Shown here piece by piece: positions 51,197-60,500 of a stretch of DNA of 64,000 bases. Origin of the DNA: Hymenobacter edaphi. Lineage in GTDB: Bacteria > Bacteroidota > Bacteroidia > Cytophagales > Hymenobacteraceae. The stretch covers positions 496,001 to 560,000 of the forward strand of contig NZ_QHKM01000002.1 of assembly GCF_003258365.1 (NCBI RefSeq), written 5' to 3'. The translations under genes were made by a program, and so were the position numbers. Position 1 is the first letter of the stretch, and every line of letters starts with the position of its first letter. The notes below the pieces were generated by a model. The model was not told where the DNA came from, did no database searches, and worked only from the letters and a program-made list of their open reading frames with translations.

Positions 51197-52696
51197 CTAG
51201 TTGGCGGCTACGCGTTGGGTGGCGGGCTTGGGGCGGGCCGGGGTGGCCTGCGCCGGGGCGGGCAGGCGCTGGGTTAGCGCCTGAACCTGGCGGGAGAGCT
51301 GCTCCAGCTGGCGCTGCTGCTCCTTCAGCGCTTCGAGCAGCACGGGGGTGAGCAGGGCGTAGTTGACGGCCTTGTAGCCCTGGGCGTCGGTGCTGACCAG
51401 CTCGGGAAACACCCGCTCGACCTCCTGGGCCAGCAGGCCCACCTGCTCGGCGCCGGCCACGCCGCCGTGCTCCACGCCCAGCGCGTTCCAGCGGTAGCGC
51501 ACCCCGCGCAGCTGCTGCACGGCGGCCAGGGCCCCGGCCAGCGGCCGCACGTCCTGCTTGAAGCGCGCGTCAGAGGGCGACACGTTGGTGCCGCGGATGG
51601 TGCCGGCCACGTCCAGGGTGTAGCCCGCGTTGAGGGTGTTGATGCCCACGTAGCCGTTGGCCTGGTTCCAGCTCATCACGCCCACGGCGCCGGCGCCGTT
51701 CAGGCGTTCCAGGATCAGCCGGTCGGCGGCCTGCCCGGCTTCGCTGCCGCCGGTGTTGTGGCGCAGGTTCCAGCCGTAGGCGGTGTTGTCTTCGCGCCAC
51801 TGCAGGGCGCCTGCGCTTACTTCGTCGTTGCTGTTGGAGTGCAGCAGCAGGGTGGGCGACTCCACGCCGGCCTGCTCCACCACGCCGGCGGCGCTGATGC
51901 GGATGCCGTTGCTGCCGCCGTTGCCCACCAGCTGGAAGGTGCCCAGGTTGAAGTTGCCCCCGGCCGCGGTAATGGGCTGCCACTTGCCGTTGCCCACGCC
52001 GTCGGAGGTGAGCACCCGGCCCGCGGCCTGGGTGCCGTCGACGATGCGGATGGCGGCGTTGGCGTTGATGTAGCCGGGGTGGCCGGCCAGGCCCACCCAG
52101 CGCAGGGGCTGGCCGGGGCGGCCCGCCGTGAAGATGCCGGCCCAGCCGTCGGCGCGGTAGGCGTTGCCCCACACGGCGTAGTCGATATCCTGGCCGTAGG
52201 GGCCGGTGCCGTAGCCCGAGAGCATGGTGCGGGAGTAGTGCCGGCCGTAGTAGCTGCGCGTCATCAGGGCCACGCTTTTGCTGGGCACCGTCGACTGCAC
52301 CAGCACCTGGGCCGTGGAGTCGCCCAGGGGCGCAGTGGCCTGGGCCGACAGGGACTTGTTGTTCAGGTCGAAGGTCTGGGTGGCGCGGTGGTTGCCGAGG
52401 TTGTCGCCGGATTTGGCTTTGTCGGGGATAAACAGCCAGGTGCTGCCGTAGGCGTACCAGAAGCCCCGGCGGCCGTCGGTCTGGAACACCATCAGCCCGT
52501 CGGGCGGGCTGCTGATGCCGGCGCGGCTGGCCGAGTCCATGCGCGGAATCAGCAGGCCCTTGCCGGTGGCCTGGATGTCGAGGGCGGCGTCGGCGTCGGG
52601 CGAGGTGGTGCCGATGCCGACGGAGCCGACGGGCGTCTGGGCCAGGGCGGGGGGGGCGCTCAGCAAGCCGGCGAGCAATATGTAAGCGTGTTTCAT
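51197..52696 (-). CDS. Exported tail-fibre-like protein with C-terminal S74 intramolecular chaperone
   Basis: 499 residues. Signal peptide MKHAYILLAGLLSAPPALAQ at 52696. Fibre part with SVGIGTTSPDADAALDIQATGKGLLIPRM and later GYVGINTLNAGYTLDV. The C-terminal ~120 residues are a Peptidase_S74-type chaperone: SDARFKQDVRPLAGALAAV with the Ser and Lys of the self-cleavage site, YRWNALGVEHGGVAGAEQVGLLAQEVERVFPELV, then a coiled coil (LKEQQRQLEQLSRQVQAL). Expected to trimerise and cleave itself. No T9SS CTD. Paralogous in style to 39880-42072. Confidence 0.86.
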   Translation of the reverse strand: MKHAYILLAGLLSAPPALAQTPVGSVGIGTTSPDADAALDIQATGKGLLIPRMDSASRAGISSPPDGLMVFQTDGRRGFWYAYGSTWLFIPDKAKSGDNLGNHRATQTFDLNNKSLSAQATAPLGDSTAQVLVQSTVPSKSVALMTRSYYGRHYSRTMLSGYGTGPYGQDIDYAVWGNAYRADGWAGIFTAGRPGQPLRWVGLAGHPGYINANAAIRIVDGTQAAGRVLTSDGVGNGKWQPITAAGGNFNLGTFQLVGNGGSNGIRISAAGVVEQAGVESPTLLLHSNSNDEVSAGALQWREDNTAYGWNLRHNTGGSEAGQAADRLILERLNGAGAVGVMSWNQANGYVGINTLNAGYTLDVAGTIRGTNVSPSDARFKQDVRPLAGALAAVQQLRGVRYRWNALGVEHGGVAGAEQVGLLAQEVERVFPELVSTDAQGYKAVNYALLTPVLLEALKEQQRQLEQLSRQVQALTQRLPAPAQATPARPKPATQRVAAN

Positions 52697-52720
52697 AAGC
52701 TGGCGGGATAGGCGGCGGCG

Positions 52721-52728
52721 CAAAGCTA
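52721..52728 (-). promoter_or_regulatory. -7 promoter element for the S74 fibre gene
   Basis: CAAAGCTA on the plus strand is TAGCTTTG on the coding strand, 25 bases before the ATG at 52696. Confidence 0.5.
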
Positions 52729-52828
52729 AGATCTTACCCCGGATGTGGGTAAAGGTGCTGACCGTCAGTGTAAAAAAGCTGGGGCCGGAGTGGGCGCGGG
52801 CACCTTTCGGGCTGGGATGATACCAAAA

Positions 52829-52864
52829 CGCCCGGCTTCCGCCGGGCGGGCAGCCGGGCGCCGG
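52829..52864 (-). repeat. Hairpin-bearing dispersed repeat, copy 1
   Basis: Starts CGCCCGGCTTCCGCCGGGCG; the first 18 bases are a 7-base perfect stem with a TTCC loop, and the minus strand continues GTTTTGGTA, so it probably terminates the gene at 53078. A copy with 31 of 36 bases is at 63895-63930. The remainder of the 381-base gap 52697-53077 has no gene. Confidence 0.6.
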
Positions 52865-52992
52865 CTGGTAGTTGCAACAGGGACAAAGCGGCGAGGGACG
52901 GGCAAGCGGGTGGCCTCCCTCCTCCGGCCCCTGCCTCGCCTGAGGCGCGACATGAAGAGGAGCGGGGGAGTGGTTGGTATCTGGCGGCCGGG

Positions 52993-53020
52993 CTGCGGCC
53001 GGGCGGCGCGGGCTGCTGGG
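52993..53020. repeat. 28-bp direct repeat, copy 1
   Basis: CTGCGGCCGGGCGGCGCGGG plus CTGCTGGG, identical over 28 bases to 57200-57227. Confidence 0.7.
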
Positions 53021-53077
53021 AAGCCAGCCCGGCAAACAATGGCTTGCCCCGACACAATTCAGCGCCGCCACTCAGGC

Positions 53078-54082
53078 TCAACTTTCGCTTTTGAGGATGT
53101 TGTCCCAGTTCTGCTGAATGAATCGTACCGCCTTTCTGGTGCGCGGCACGCTGTCCCGCTCCAGGTATTGCGCTAGCACCCGGTTCATCTCGGCGACGGG
53201 TGCCGGGGCCAGCAAGCGAGGCGGATTCAGGCGGAACCGTCGGTACTGGTCGGGGTTGAGGCAGGCGGTGCTGCAATTCACCACGGCATCCAGGGCAATC
53301 AGGCTGAGCGGCCGACCCAAACGGAGCCAGCGTTGCACCCGTTCCCAGCTGATGCCGACGAGGGCCACCGTCATGCCGTAGCCGTCGGATACGGTATGGA
53401 TACGGCTGCGCTGGTTTTCCAGCCAGTCCAACGGCCCGTTGCCGGAGAAGGGAGACAGGCAGTGAATGCGCTGCATCAACGATTTTTCGCTTAGCTGGCT
53501 CAGGGAGCCCAGCATGATGGCTTCGCCCTCGGCAACGGGAAAACAGCGGGCCAGGGCCGGGGCAAAAACGCCGATATCCGCCTGCGGGTAGTGCGCCAGC
53601 CGGTGCTTTACCCAGTGGTAAGCGCGCGGCCCCAGGGCTTCGGCGGCTATTTCCAGGCACTGGCCCAGCCGGTAAGGATAAACCGCAATGCGCTCATCCA
53701 ATACTTGCTGCACTTCCCAGGGCTCGAACTCCGCCAGCAGTGCACTGACTTCCCGGGGAGGCCCCGGGCTGACCAACGCGTACTGCACCAGGCGCCGCAC
53801 GTCACCGCGCAACTGGGGCAGGCTCGGCAAAGCTAAAAGCGCATCCGACTCTGCTTCGGTAAGCGCGGGGTACGCCTCGCCTTCGTCGTCAAAGTAGTCA
53901 TCGGGCCACTCGTAGACGGGGCCGTGCACCGCCGACAAATTGAAGAACTCCAGGGGGCGCAATGCCCGCCCAAGGAAGCGCTGATGGCAGGCGTGACAGA
54001 GGCGGTAAGGAATAGGGGCTGCCTGGGAGTACACGCTGACCTCGATAGGCTGCGTGCGGCAGGATTCGCAGGGCTCGGGCAT
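53078..54082 (-). CDS. Hypothetical protein with N-terminal zinc ribbon
   Basis: 334 residues, cytoplasmic. ATG at 54082 starts directly before CESC (MPEPCESCRTQ), with a second pair CHAC ~25 residues on, a four-Cys zinc ribbon. The remainder is helical and shows no known domain. Acidic WPDDYFDDEGEAYPALTEAES precedes a Leu-rich region. No function assigned. Carries a -7 element and is separated from its downstream neighbour by 380 bases. Confidence 0.72.
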   Translation of the reverse strand: MPEPCESCRTQPIEVSVYSQAAPIPYRLCHACHQRFLGRALRPLEFFNLSAVHGPVYEWPDDYFDDEGEAYPALTEAESDALLALPSLPQLRGDVRRLVQYALVSPGPPREVSALLAEFEPWEVQQVLDERIAVYPYRLGQCLEIAAEALGPRAYHWVKHRLAHYPQADIGVFAPALARCFPVAEGEAIMLGSLSQLSEKSLMQRIHCLSPFSGNGPLDWLENQRSRIHTVSDGYGMTVALVGISWERVQRWLRLGRPLSLIALDAVVNCSTACLNPDQYRRFRLNPPRLLAPAPVAEMNRVLAQYLERDSVPRTRKAVRFIQQNWDNILKSES

Positions 54083-54102
54083 AAACAAGGATAAGCTTGG
54101 CC

Positions 54103-54110
54103 CAAAGGTA
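54103..54110 (-). promoter_or_regulatory. -7 promoter element for the zinc-ribbon gene
   Basis: CAAAGGTA on the plus strand is TACCTTTG on the coding strand, 21 bases before the ATG at 54082. Confidence 0.55.
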
Positions 54111-54334
54111 GCCGCCGCCAATCCGGCTTGCTGGCGTAGCAGGGCGGGGCTGGGAGGCGGGGCAGCGGCGGTGGTAGCCGCAGCGGACTGGGCGCCTGGC
54201 CGGTGTCTGGCCGCGCTGGGCGGAGGTCCCGGATGGCTGTTCGGTGGTGGGGGCCGTATGACTGCCTGGCTTGGGCCGGCCGTCGGAATGCATCCGGGGG
54301 CCGGTGCCTGGGCGTCACATTACGTTGCTTGCTT

Positions 54335-55168
54335 ATGCACCTGCACCACATTCGCCGCGGCACCGGCCGGCCGCTGCTGCTCATTCACGGCATCGGCAGC
54401 AGCTGGCGGGGCTGGCAGACCATCCTGGATGCGCTGGCCGCCCAGCGCGAGGTTATTGCCATCGACCTGCCCGGCCACGGCCAGACGCCCGCGCTGCCGG
54501 GCGAAAACTCCATCTATACCCTGGCCGATGCCCTCGTGCAGTGGCTGCGGGAGCAGAACCTGGTGGGCGTCGACTGCGTGGGCTCGTCGATGGGGGCGCG
54601 GCTGGTGCTGGAGCTGGCGCGCCGGGGCGTGCTGGGCGCGGCCGTGGCCCTGGACCCCGGCGGCTTCTGGGAAAACTGGGAAAAGCCGCTGTTCTACTAC
54701 AGCGGGGCCGCGGCGGTGCGGCTTATTCGGGGGCTGCAGCCGCTGATGCCCGCCATTACCGGCAGTGCCCTGGGCCGCACGCTGCTGCTGGCGCAGTACT
54801 CGGTGCGGCCCTGGCGGGTGCCCGCCCACGCGGCCCTCGACGAGATGCGCACCTACGCCCGCACCACCAACTTCGACGAGCTGCTCTGGCAGCTGGCTTA
54901 CGGCAAAAAGCAGGAAGGCGCCCCGCGCGGCAGCATCCGGCACCCGCTGGTCATTGGCTGGGGCCGGCAGGACCGGGTGTGCCTGCCCCGACAGGCCGCC
55001 CGGGCCGCCGCGGCCTTCCCCGATGCGGCGCTGTATTGGCTGGACCGCTGCGGCCACTTCCCGCAGTGGGACCAGCCCGCCGAAACCGTGCAGCTGATTT
55101 TGTCCGTGACCGGGCGGGAGCAGGTTGCTGCCCTGGCCCGGTCCGATGGCTTCGATGCCGCCCGGTAG
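54335..55168 (+). CDS. Alpha/beta hydrolase
   Basis: 277 residues, cytoplasmic. Oxyanion LLIHGIGSSWRGW, DLPGHG loop, nucleophile in GSSMGARL, acid in GRQDRV, His in CGHFPQWDQP. Closest by eye to the C-C hydrolase/esterase class with a small cap domain. ATG at 54335 chosen because the fold begins there; the 44 codons upstream are Arg/Trp-rich and unlike the family. Monocistronic. Confidence 0.88.
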   Translation: MHLHHIRRGTGRPLLLIHGIGSSWRGWQTILDALAAQREVIAIDLPGHGQTPALPGENSIYTLADALVQWLREQNLVGVDCVGSSMGARLVLELARRGVLGAAVALDPGGFWENWEKPLFYYSGAAAVRLIRGLQPLMPAITGSALGRTLLLAQYSVRPWRVPAHAALDEMRTYARTTNFDELLWQLAYGKKQEGAPRGSIRHPLVIGWGRQDRVCLPRQAARAAAAFPDAALYWLDRCGHFPQWDQPAETVQLILSVTGREQVAALARSDGFDAAR

Positions 55169-55205
55169 CCTGGGTTTTCGTGTAGTCGGCCCAGCCCTCC
55201 GCAGT

Positions 55206-55235
55206 AACGCCCCCGGCCGGTAGGTCGGGGGCGTT
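55206..55235 (+). terminator. Terminator of the alpha/beta hydrolase gene
   Basis: AACGCCCCCG / CGGGGGCGTT arms, then GTTTGG. Nearly identical to 56540-56569. Confidence 0.8.
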
Positions 55236-55339
55236 GTTTGGTTTAGGGGGCGGCGGAGGCCGCTTGGGGTAGCGGGCAGCCAGCTGAGACAGTCAGGGCT
55301 TGGTAAACCCGCTCAGATAAGCCCTAACACGCGTTGCCG

Positions 55340-55398
55340 GCTTGTCACAAAACATGCTGTCACAATTTTATTTTGTGACAGCATGTTTTGTGACAAGC
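55340..55398. promoter_or_regulatory. 59-bp palindrome upstream of the XRE gene
   Basis: Two 26-base arms (55340-55365, 55373-55398) are perfectly complementary around a 7-base AT loop. Each arm has two TGTCACAA units (TTGTCACAA, CTGTCACAA). It ends 21 bases before the XRE ATG at 55419. It may be the autoregulatory operator of that gene or a structured 5' leader. Confidence 0.65.
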
Positions 55399-55418
55399 TT
55401 TACCTTCCTTCTCCGGCC

Positions 55419-56009
55419 ATGAAAGCAACTACCTATCCTAGTGCAAGCCGCACGGTGCGCGCGTATTTCGGGCTCAAGCAAAACGAGCTGGCCGGCTACC
55501 TCGACGTGTCCCGCGCCTTGCTGGCCGGAGCCGAAATCGGCCGCCGCGAGCTGCCTACCGCCGCGCTGTTGCGGCTGGCCGTGCTGGCCCAGGCTATTAC
55601 GCCCGCGCCGCCGCCGGCCGCGCCCGCCGCTACCGCCTCCGCTGCGGCCGGGCTGCTGCCCGTGACGCTGTTTCCGGCCCTGCGCCCCTTGGCGGCCCGC
55701 CGGGCGGACTGCCTGCTCGAAGCCGACCGCCTGCGCCACGCGGCGGCGCCGCTGCGGCGCCAGGCCGAGCAGGCCCGCCGCCTCCGCGCGCTCTTGCCGG
55801 CCCTGGAAGCCGCCCTGGCTCCGCTGCCCGCCGACGAGCGGCCGCGCCGCTGGCTGGCCGTGCTCACCGCCTCCACGGCCCACACCCTCGGCCCCGCCGC
55901 CGACGTGCCCCGCGCCCGCCTGGCCGCCCGCGAAGCCGGCCTGCGGGCCGAAGCGGAATGGATTGGGACTTATTTTGAGAATATGTCAGAAAATAGCGTC
56001 CCGTTTTGA
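55419..56009 (+). CDS. XRE-family HTH protein with long C-terminal helical region
   Basis: 196 residues. The N-terminus (RAYFGLKQNELAGYLDVSRALLAGAEIGRRELPTAALLRLAVLAQ) is an XRE-type HTH with Ser-Arg recognition helix. The rest is Ala/Arg-rich, predicted coiled or helical (LLEADRLRHAAAPLRRQAEQARRLRALLPALEAAL), and ends in a short acidic tail. No ligand domain. It probably binds the palindrome upstream. Next gene is a coiled-coil protein, 84 bases on. Confidence 0.72.
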   Translation: MKATTYPSASRTVRAYFGLKQNELAGYLDVSRALLAGAEIGRRELPTAALLRLAVLAQAITPAPPPAAPAATASAAAGLLPVTLFPALRPLAARRADCLLEADRLRHAAAPLRRQAEQARRLRALLPALEAALAPLPADERPRRWLAVLTASTAHTLGPAADVPRARLAAREAGLRAEAEWIGTYFENMSENSVPF

Positions 56010-56093
56010 GAAGTTATTGATAATAATAAGAGCTGCTGCTACTATTAATGCCGTTGGGCGATACACGTATAACTCCTCATCCTTCCTTCTCGC

Positions 56094-56504
56094 ATGGCTT
56101 ATTCCGTTAACCAGCTTTCCTCCCGCGCCCAGTGCGACGCCGTGCTGGCCCTCATTGCCGAAGAACGCGCCAACCTCGACCTGCAGCAGCGCATTCTCGA
56201 CAAGCGCCGCGGCAACCTCAGCGACGACGTCACCGACCTCGGTGCCGAGCTGACCGTCAAGCAGGCCGAGCTAACCTCCCTCACCACGCTGCTCGGCACC
56301 CTGCCCGACGGCGACACCAAAGCCGACTACGAGCGCCGCAAGCGCGCCCTGAGCCGGCGCATCACCGAGCTGCAGGACCGGCAGCTGGAGTTCAACCCCG
56401 TTTCCCTCATCGACCGCGAATTCGACGTGGCCCGCCTCAACGCCTCCCTGGCCGAAGCCGACGCCCTCGAAGCCGCCGTGCTGGCCCGCAAAGCCGCCCT
56501 GTAG
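56094..56504 (+). CDS. Hypothetical coiled-coil protein
   Basis: 136 residues, almost wholly helical with Glu/Arg/Leu heptads (RANLDLQQRILDKRRGNLSDD, DYERRKRALSRRITELQDRQLEF). No signal or known domain. ATG at 56094 gives MAYSVNQLSSRAQCDAV. May be co-transcribed with the XRE gene. Confidence 0.7.
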   Translation: MAYSVNQLSSRAQCDAVLALIAEERANLDLQQRILDKRRGNLSDDVTDLGAELTVKQAELTSLTTLLGTLPDGDTKADYERRKRALSRRITELQDRQLEFNPVSLIDREFDVARLNASLAEADALEAAVLARKAAL

Positions 56505-56539
56505 CCCGGTTCTCGCCCAACCCGTTCGCTACAAGCACC

Positions 56540-56569
56540 AACGCCCCCGGCCAGTAGGTCGGGGACGTT
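56540..56569 (+). terminator. Terminator of the coiled-coil gene
   Basis: AACGCCCCCGG/...GGGGACGTT arms followed by GTTTTTT. Thirty or so bases nearly match the terminator at 55206. Confidence 0.8.
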
Positions 56570-56601
56570 GTTTTTTAAGGCTGGCAGCGCGGGCCGAAGG
56601 A

Positions 56602-56706
56602 GTGACCAGGGCCTCAACGGCGGTGACAGGAGGTTCAACGCGCGTGACCTGAACCCGACGCGGGGTGACATGGGCTTCCGCGGCCGCGTCAGGAGGGTGG
56701 GGGCGC
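56602..56706. repeat. Degenerate tandem repeat, 21-bp period, four to five units
   Basis: GTGAC starts recur at 56602, 56623, 56644 and 56665, with a weaker GCGTCAGGA unit at 56686, all 21 bases apart. The best unit reads GTGACCAGGGCCTCAACGGC. It has the same period and a similar core to 8284-8472. Confidence 0.7.
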
Positions 56707-56761
56707 CTCACGGGACCCCCACGGGGCGCGGCTCCCTCTCCGAAGACGAGAGGGGGAGGGG

Positions 56762-57175
56762 TTACTGCGGCGCTTCCGGTAGAAGCGTCCAAGTCACAGT
56801 TTCTGAGCCGCGACTGAATTGAGCAGTAGCCAATACGCTTAAGGTGGAGAGGCTGGCAAGCTTGGCCTGTATAAGCGGTTTAAGTTCTTTGTGCCGGGGG
56901 CGGTCTTCCGGTAGTGCTGGGTGCATTTCGGCTGTGGCGCGTCCTTCCTGGCAAGCAGTGCAGTAGCGCAGCCAGATGGCCCAGTCTTCCATTTCCAGCT
57001 GAAAGGCTTCTTCATCAAGGGGCGTTAGCCGGTAGCGGGAAGGCTCGTCGTAGGGCTCGTAGCCGGTTTGGCAGCGGTAATGGTGAGGCTTGCCTTGGTA
57101 GTCGGCTACGCCTTCGCGTGGGCCGTCGTACCAGTCGGTCATGGTGTAGACCTTATCGGGATAAGTAGTAGACAT
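56762..57175 (-). CDS. Hypothetical cytosolic protein
   Basis: 137 residues. ATG at 57175. TDWYDGPREGVADYQGKPHHYRC, then FQLEMEDWAIWLRYCTACQEGRA and an Arg-rich central part; a family of uncharacterised proteins with this WYDGPREG start is known to me from other bacteria but carries no function. Upstream holds repeat 57200-57227. Confidence 0.75.
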   Translation of the reverse strand: MSTTYPDKVYTMTDWYDGPREGVADYQGKPHHYRCQTGYEPYDEPSRYRLTPLDEEAFQLEMEDWAIWLRYCTACQEGRATAEMHPALPEDRPRHKELKPLIQAKLASLSTLSVLATAQFSRGSETVTWTLLPEAPQ

Positions 57176-57199
57176 AGTGGGAAGATACCCTCTAAGCAT

Positions 57200-57227
57200 C
57201 TGCGGCCGGGCGGCGCGGGCTGCTGGG
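57200..57227. repeat. 28-bp direct repeat, copy 2
   Basis: Identical over 28 bases to 52993-53020. It sits in the 367-base gap 57176-57542, which has no gene and ends with the promoter of the SBBP gene. Confidence 0.7.
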
Positions 57228-57425
57228 GAGGCGGGAGCATGGGGGTAGCGGGTGGGGCTGGGCTGACGCTGGGGCGGCAGGGAGGCGCAGCTATAGCAGG
57301 GTGGCCAGCGGGACACTGGTGGGTACTCTACCCAACCCGGTTAGGGCAGAAGAACTCCCGTGAGTGGAGGAGCAGTAGGATCTTAAACGGTGCTTTTAGG
57401 CTGCATAATTACCTGATTGTAGGTA

Positions 57426-57457
57426 TTGTAACTGCTCCGCCACTGGAAGTAACTTTG
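57426..57457 (+). promoter_or_regulatory. Bacteroidota promoter of the SBBP/T9SS gene
   Basis: TTG (57426-57428), 21-base spacer, TAACTTTG (57450-57457): both halves of the Bacteroidota consensus at correct spacing. The gene starts at 57543. Confidence 0.75.
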
Positions 57458-57465
57458 TTACTTCC
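57445..57465. promoter_or_regulatory. Palindrome over the -7 element, operator candidate
   Basis: GGAAGTAAC-TTT-GTTACTTCC, perfect 9-base arms, covering the -7 octamer. A regulator bound here would block RNA polymerase. Confidence 0.6.
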
Positions 57466-57542
57466 ACAAGTATGGGCTGGTATAACGCTGCTGGTCTTAG
57501 GCCTTGCCGGATGCTTTTCTCTTCGTCCCTGCTTCCTACCGC

Positions 57543-60500
57543 ATGCAACGACCTTTACGTACTACGCGCCACCTGCTTGCCTGTCTGTTCTTGTTGCTGG
57601 CTTGGCCAGCTGCCGCTCAAAACTGGGACCAAGCTGTATCCTTAGCTACCGAACGCAATAACGGCTCGGCTTACCCGTACTTCTCCAAGCATGATGCCGC
57701 CGGTAATACCTATGTAGCGGGTATTGTTACGGGCACGGTCAGCTTCGGTAGTACCACCTTTACCAGCGCCGGTAAAAACGACGTGTTTCTGGCCAAGCTT
57801 GATGCCAACGGCAATTGGCTGTGGGTTAGAAACGCCGGTGGCTCCGAGGAAGACCGTCCTACTGCACTCACGGTAGATGCCAGTGGCAACGTATATGTTA
57901 CGGGCTTTAGCCAGAGCGTTACGGCCGCCTTCGGCACGGTCACCCTTGCCAATGCTTCTCCGGGAGCTTCCCCGGGAACTAACGATGACGTGTTTGTGGC
58001 CAAGCTCGATGCCGGCGGCAACTGGCAGTGGGTGCAGGGGGTAGGCGGCGCGCGGCAGGATAGCCCCACCAGCGTAGCAGTGGATGCCAGCGGCAACGTA
58101 TATGTAAGCGGCTACTTCAGCAGCCCCACCCTTGCCTTTGGGGCCACTACCCTTACCAACCCCGGCGCCAATAGCTGGGAGACATTCGTGGCCAAACTCG
58201 ATGCCGGCGGCAACTGGCTGTGGGCCCAACGCTTCGGAGGCACGAACAGCGACGCCGTGCGGACCATGTCCCTGGATGCCAGCGGCAACCTGTATCTGGC
58301 GGGGTATTTCTCCAGTAGCACGGTGTCCTACGGGGCCACGGATGTGCTTACGAACGCTGGCTCCCAGGACGTTTTTGTGCTCAAGATCAATACCGCTGGA
58401 ACTCTGGTATGGGCCCGTCGAGGCGGTGGTACCGCAACGGACAATGTGAGGGCCCTGGCAGTGGACGCGAACGGTAACGTATACCTGGCCGGTGATTTTC
58501 AGACCACGACGGTATTGGGTTCCACTACGCTTACCAGCGCGGGCAGCTACGATGTGTTTGTGGCCAAGCTGACGGCGGCAGGTGCCTGGAGCTGGGCTGT
58601 GCGGGGCGGTAGCTCGCAAGATGACTTTGCTGCCGCCTTAGCCGTCGATGGCAGCGGCAATGTGTACATCACGGGTAGCTTCCAGGGGCCAAGCGCTGGA
58701 TTTGGCAGTTCTACCCTCGCTAATCCTTCTACCAGCGGCTACGCTGCGGAAGCATACGTGGCCAAGCTCAGCACGGCCGGCGCCTGGACCTGGGCCGTGC
58801 GGGCCGGTGGCACCGCCACCGAAACCCCTATAGCCCTGGTGTTGGATGGCAGCGCGAACGTGTATGTAACTGGCAAGTTCCAGAGCGCTACGGCAACGTT
58901 TGGCAGTACCACGCTTGCCAATGCGTACACCGAAACCGCCTACAGCGGCTCTTACGGCGACGTGTACATTGCCAAGCTCAGCACGGCTGGGGCCTGGAGC
59001 TGGGCCGTGCGCGGCGGAAGCAAATACGATGATTATGCCACGGCGCTGTCATTAACGTCCAGCGGCAACGTAATTGCCCTGGGGCAAATCAGCGCGGGCG
59101 GAAGTTTTGGCTCAACCACGCTGACCAACGGCTCCATCTATGTCACGGCCCTGAGCAGTACAGGGGCCTGGCAGTGGGCCAAAAGCGAGCAGCGCGGCAC
59201 GGGAAACAAAGTCGTGCGGCAGGCAGCGGTGGATGCCAGTGGCAACCGCTACGTCGTAGGGTACTTTACCGGCACCATCACCCTGGGCAGTACCACGCTT
59301 TCCAACCCTGACCCCACGGACTGGACGTACGACGCCTTTGTGGCCAAGATGGATGCGGCCGGCAACTGGCTGTGGGCCCAGCGCATAGGGGGCACCGGCT
59401 CTGAGCTGCCGACCAACGTCGTCTTGGACGCCAACGGAAACGTGTACGTGGCGGGAATATTCACCAGCAGTTCGATGGTTGTTGGCACCACCACGCTGAC
59501 GAGCAGCGGCAACAGCCAATCGTTGTTTGTAGCTAAGCTGGATGCCAGCGGCTCCTGGACCTGGGCCCAACGCGCGCTGCTCAACTTCAATGACACGAAC
59601 GTAAACCTGAAGGTAGACGCTGGTGGCAATGCCTACCTATCGGGCGCTTTTACCAGCAACGGGGCCACTTTCGGCACCACTAACCTGACAAATGCGACTT
59701 TCACCAGCGGCAGCGGCAATGGCGTAGAAGACCTGTTCATTGCCAAGCTGGATGCAGCGGGGGCCTGGGCCTGGGCCAAGCGGGCCGGCGGTACGGGCCG
59801 AGACTTTCCCATGGGCCTGGAGCTGGACGCGAACGGCAACGCGTACGTGGCGGGGCACGGCAGCAGCAGCACGGCCACTTTCGGCACCGTGGTGCTCACC
59901 AACACCGACGCCACGAGTGGAACGTATGAGGTGTTTGTGGCCAAAATCGACGCGGCTGGGACGTGGAGCTGGGCCCAGCAGGCAGCCGGCTCGTCTACCG
60001 ACGAACTACAGGTGCTGACATCGGATGGTAGCGGCAACCTGTACGTAAGCGGTGCCTTTTACAGCCCTACGCTTGCCTTTGGGAGTACCGTGCTTACCAG
60101 AGGAACCGGAGCCGACTTATTTGTGGCTAAAATTAATGCGGCCGGCGGCTGGGACTGGGCGCGAGCTGCCGGTGGGACGGGCACGCGAACCTCTACGGCC
60201 CTGGCTGTGGATGGGAGCAGCAATGTGTATCTGGCCGGCTATTTCCAGAGCCGCACCGCTACTTTCGGCACAACTTCCATTACCAACGCGGGCTTCACCG
60301 ACGACGTCTTCGTGGCCAAGCTTACGGCCGCCGGCAGCTGGGCCTGGGCCCAGCAGGGAGGCGGCACCGCGGAGGACCGGCCCAGCGCGCTGGCCGCGGA
60401 CAACAACGGCCAGGTGTACGTGACGGGTTGGTTTAAGGGCGCGACGGCCACCTTCGGTGCTACCCTGACCAATGCCAGCACCCAATACGGCGGCAACAAC

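Noticed and set aside
55340-56504. Toxin-antitoxin module
   Set aside because: XRE plus operator fits an antitoxin, but the partner is a 136-residue coiled coil without a toxin motif; left as a finding only.
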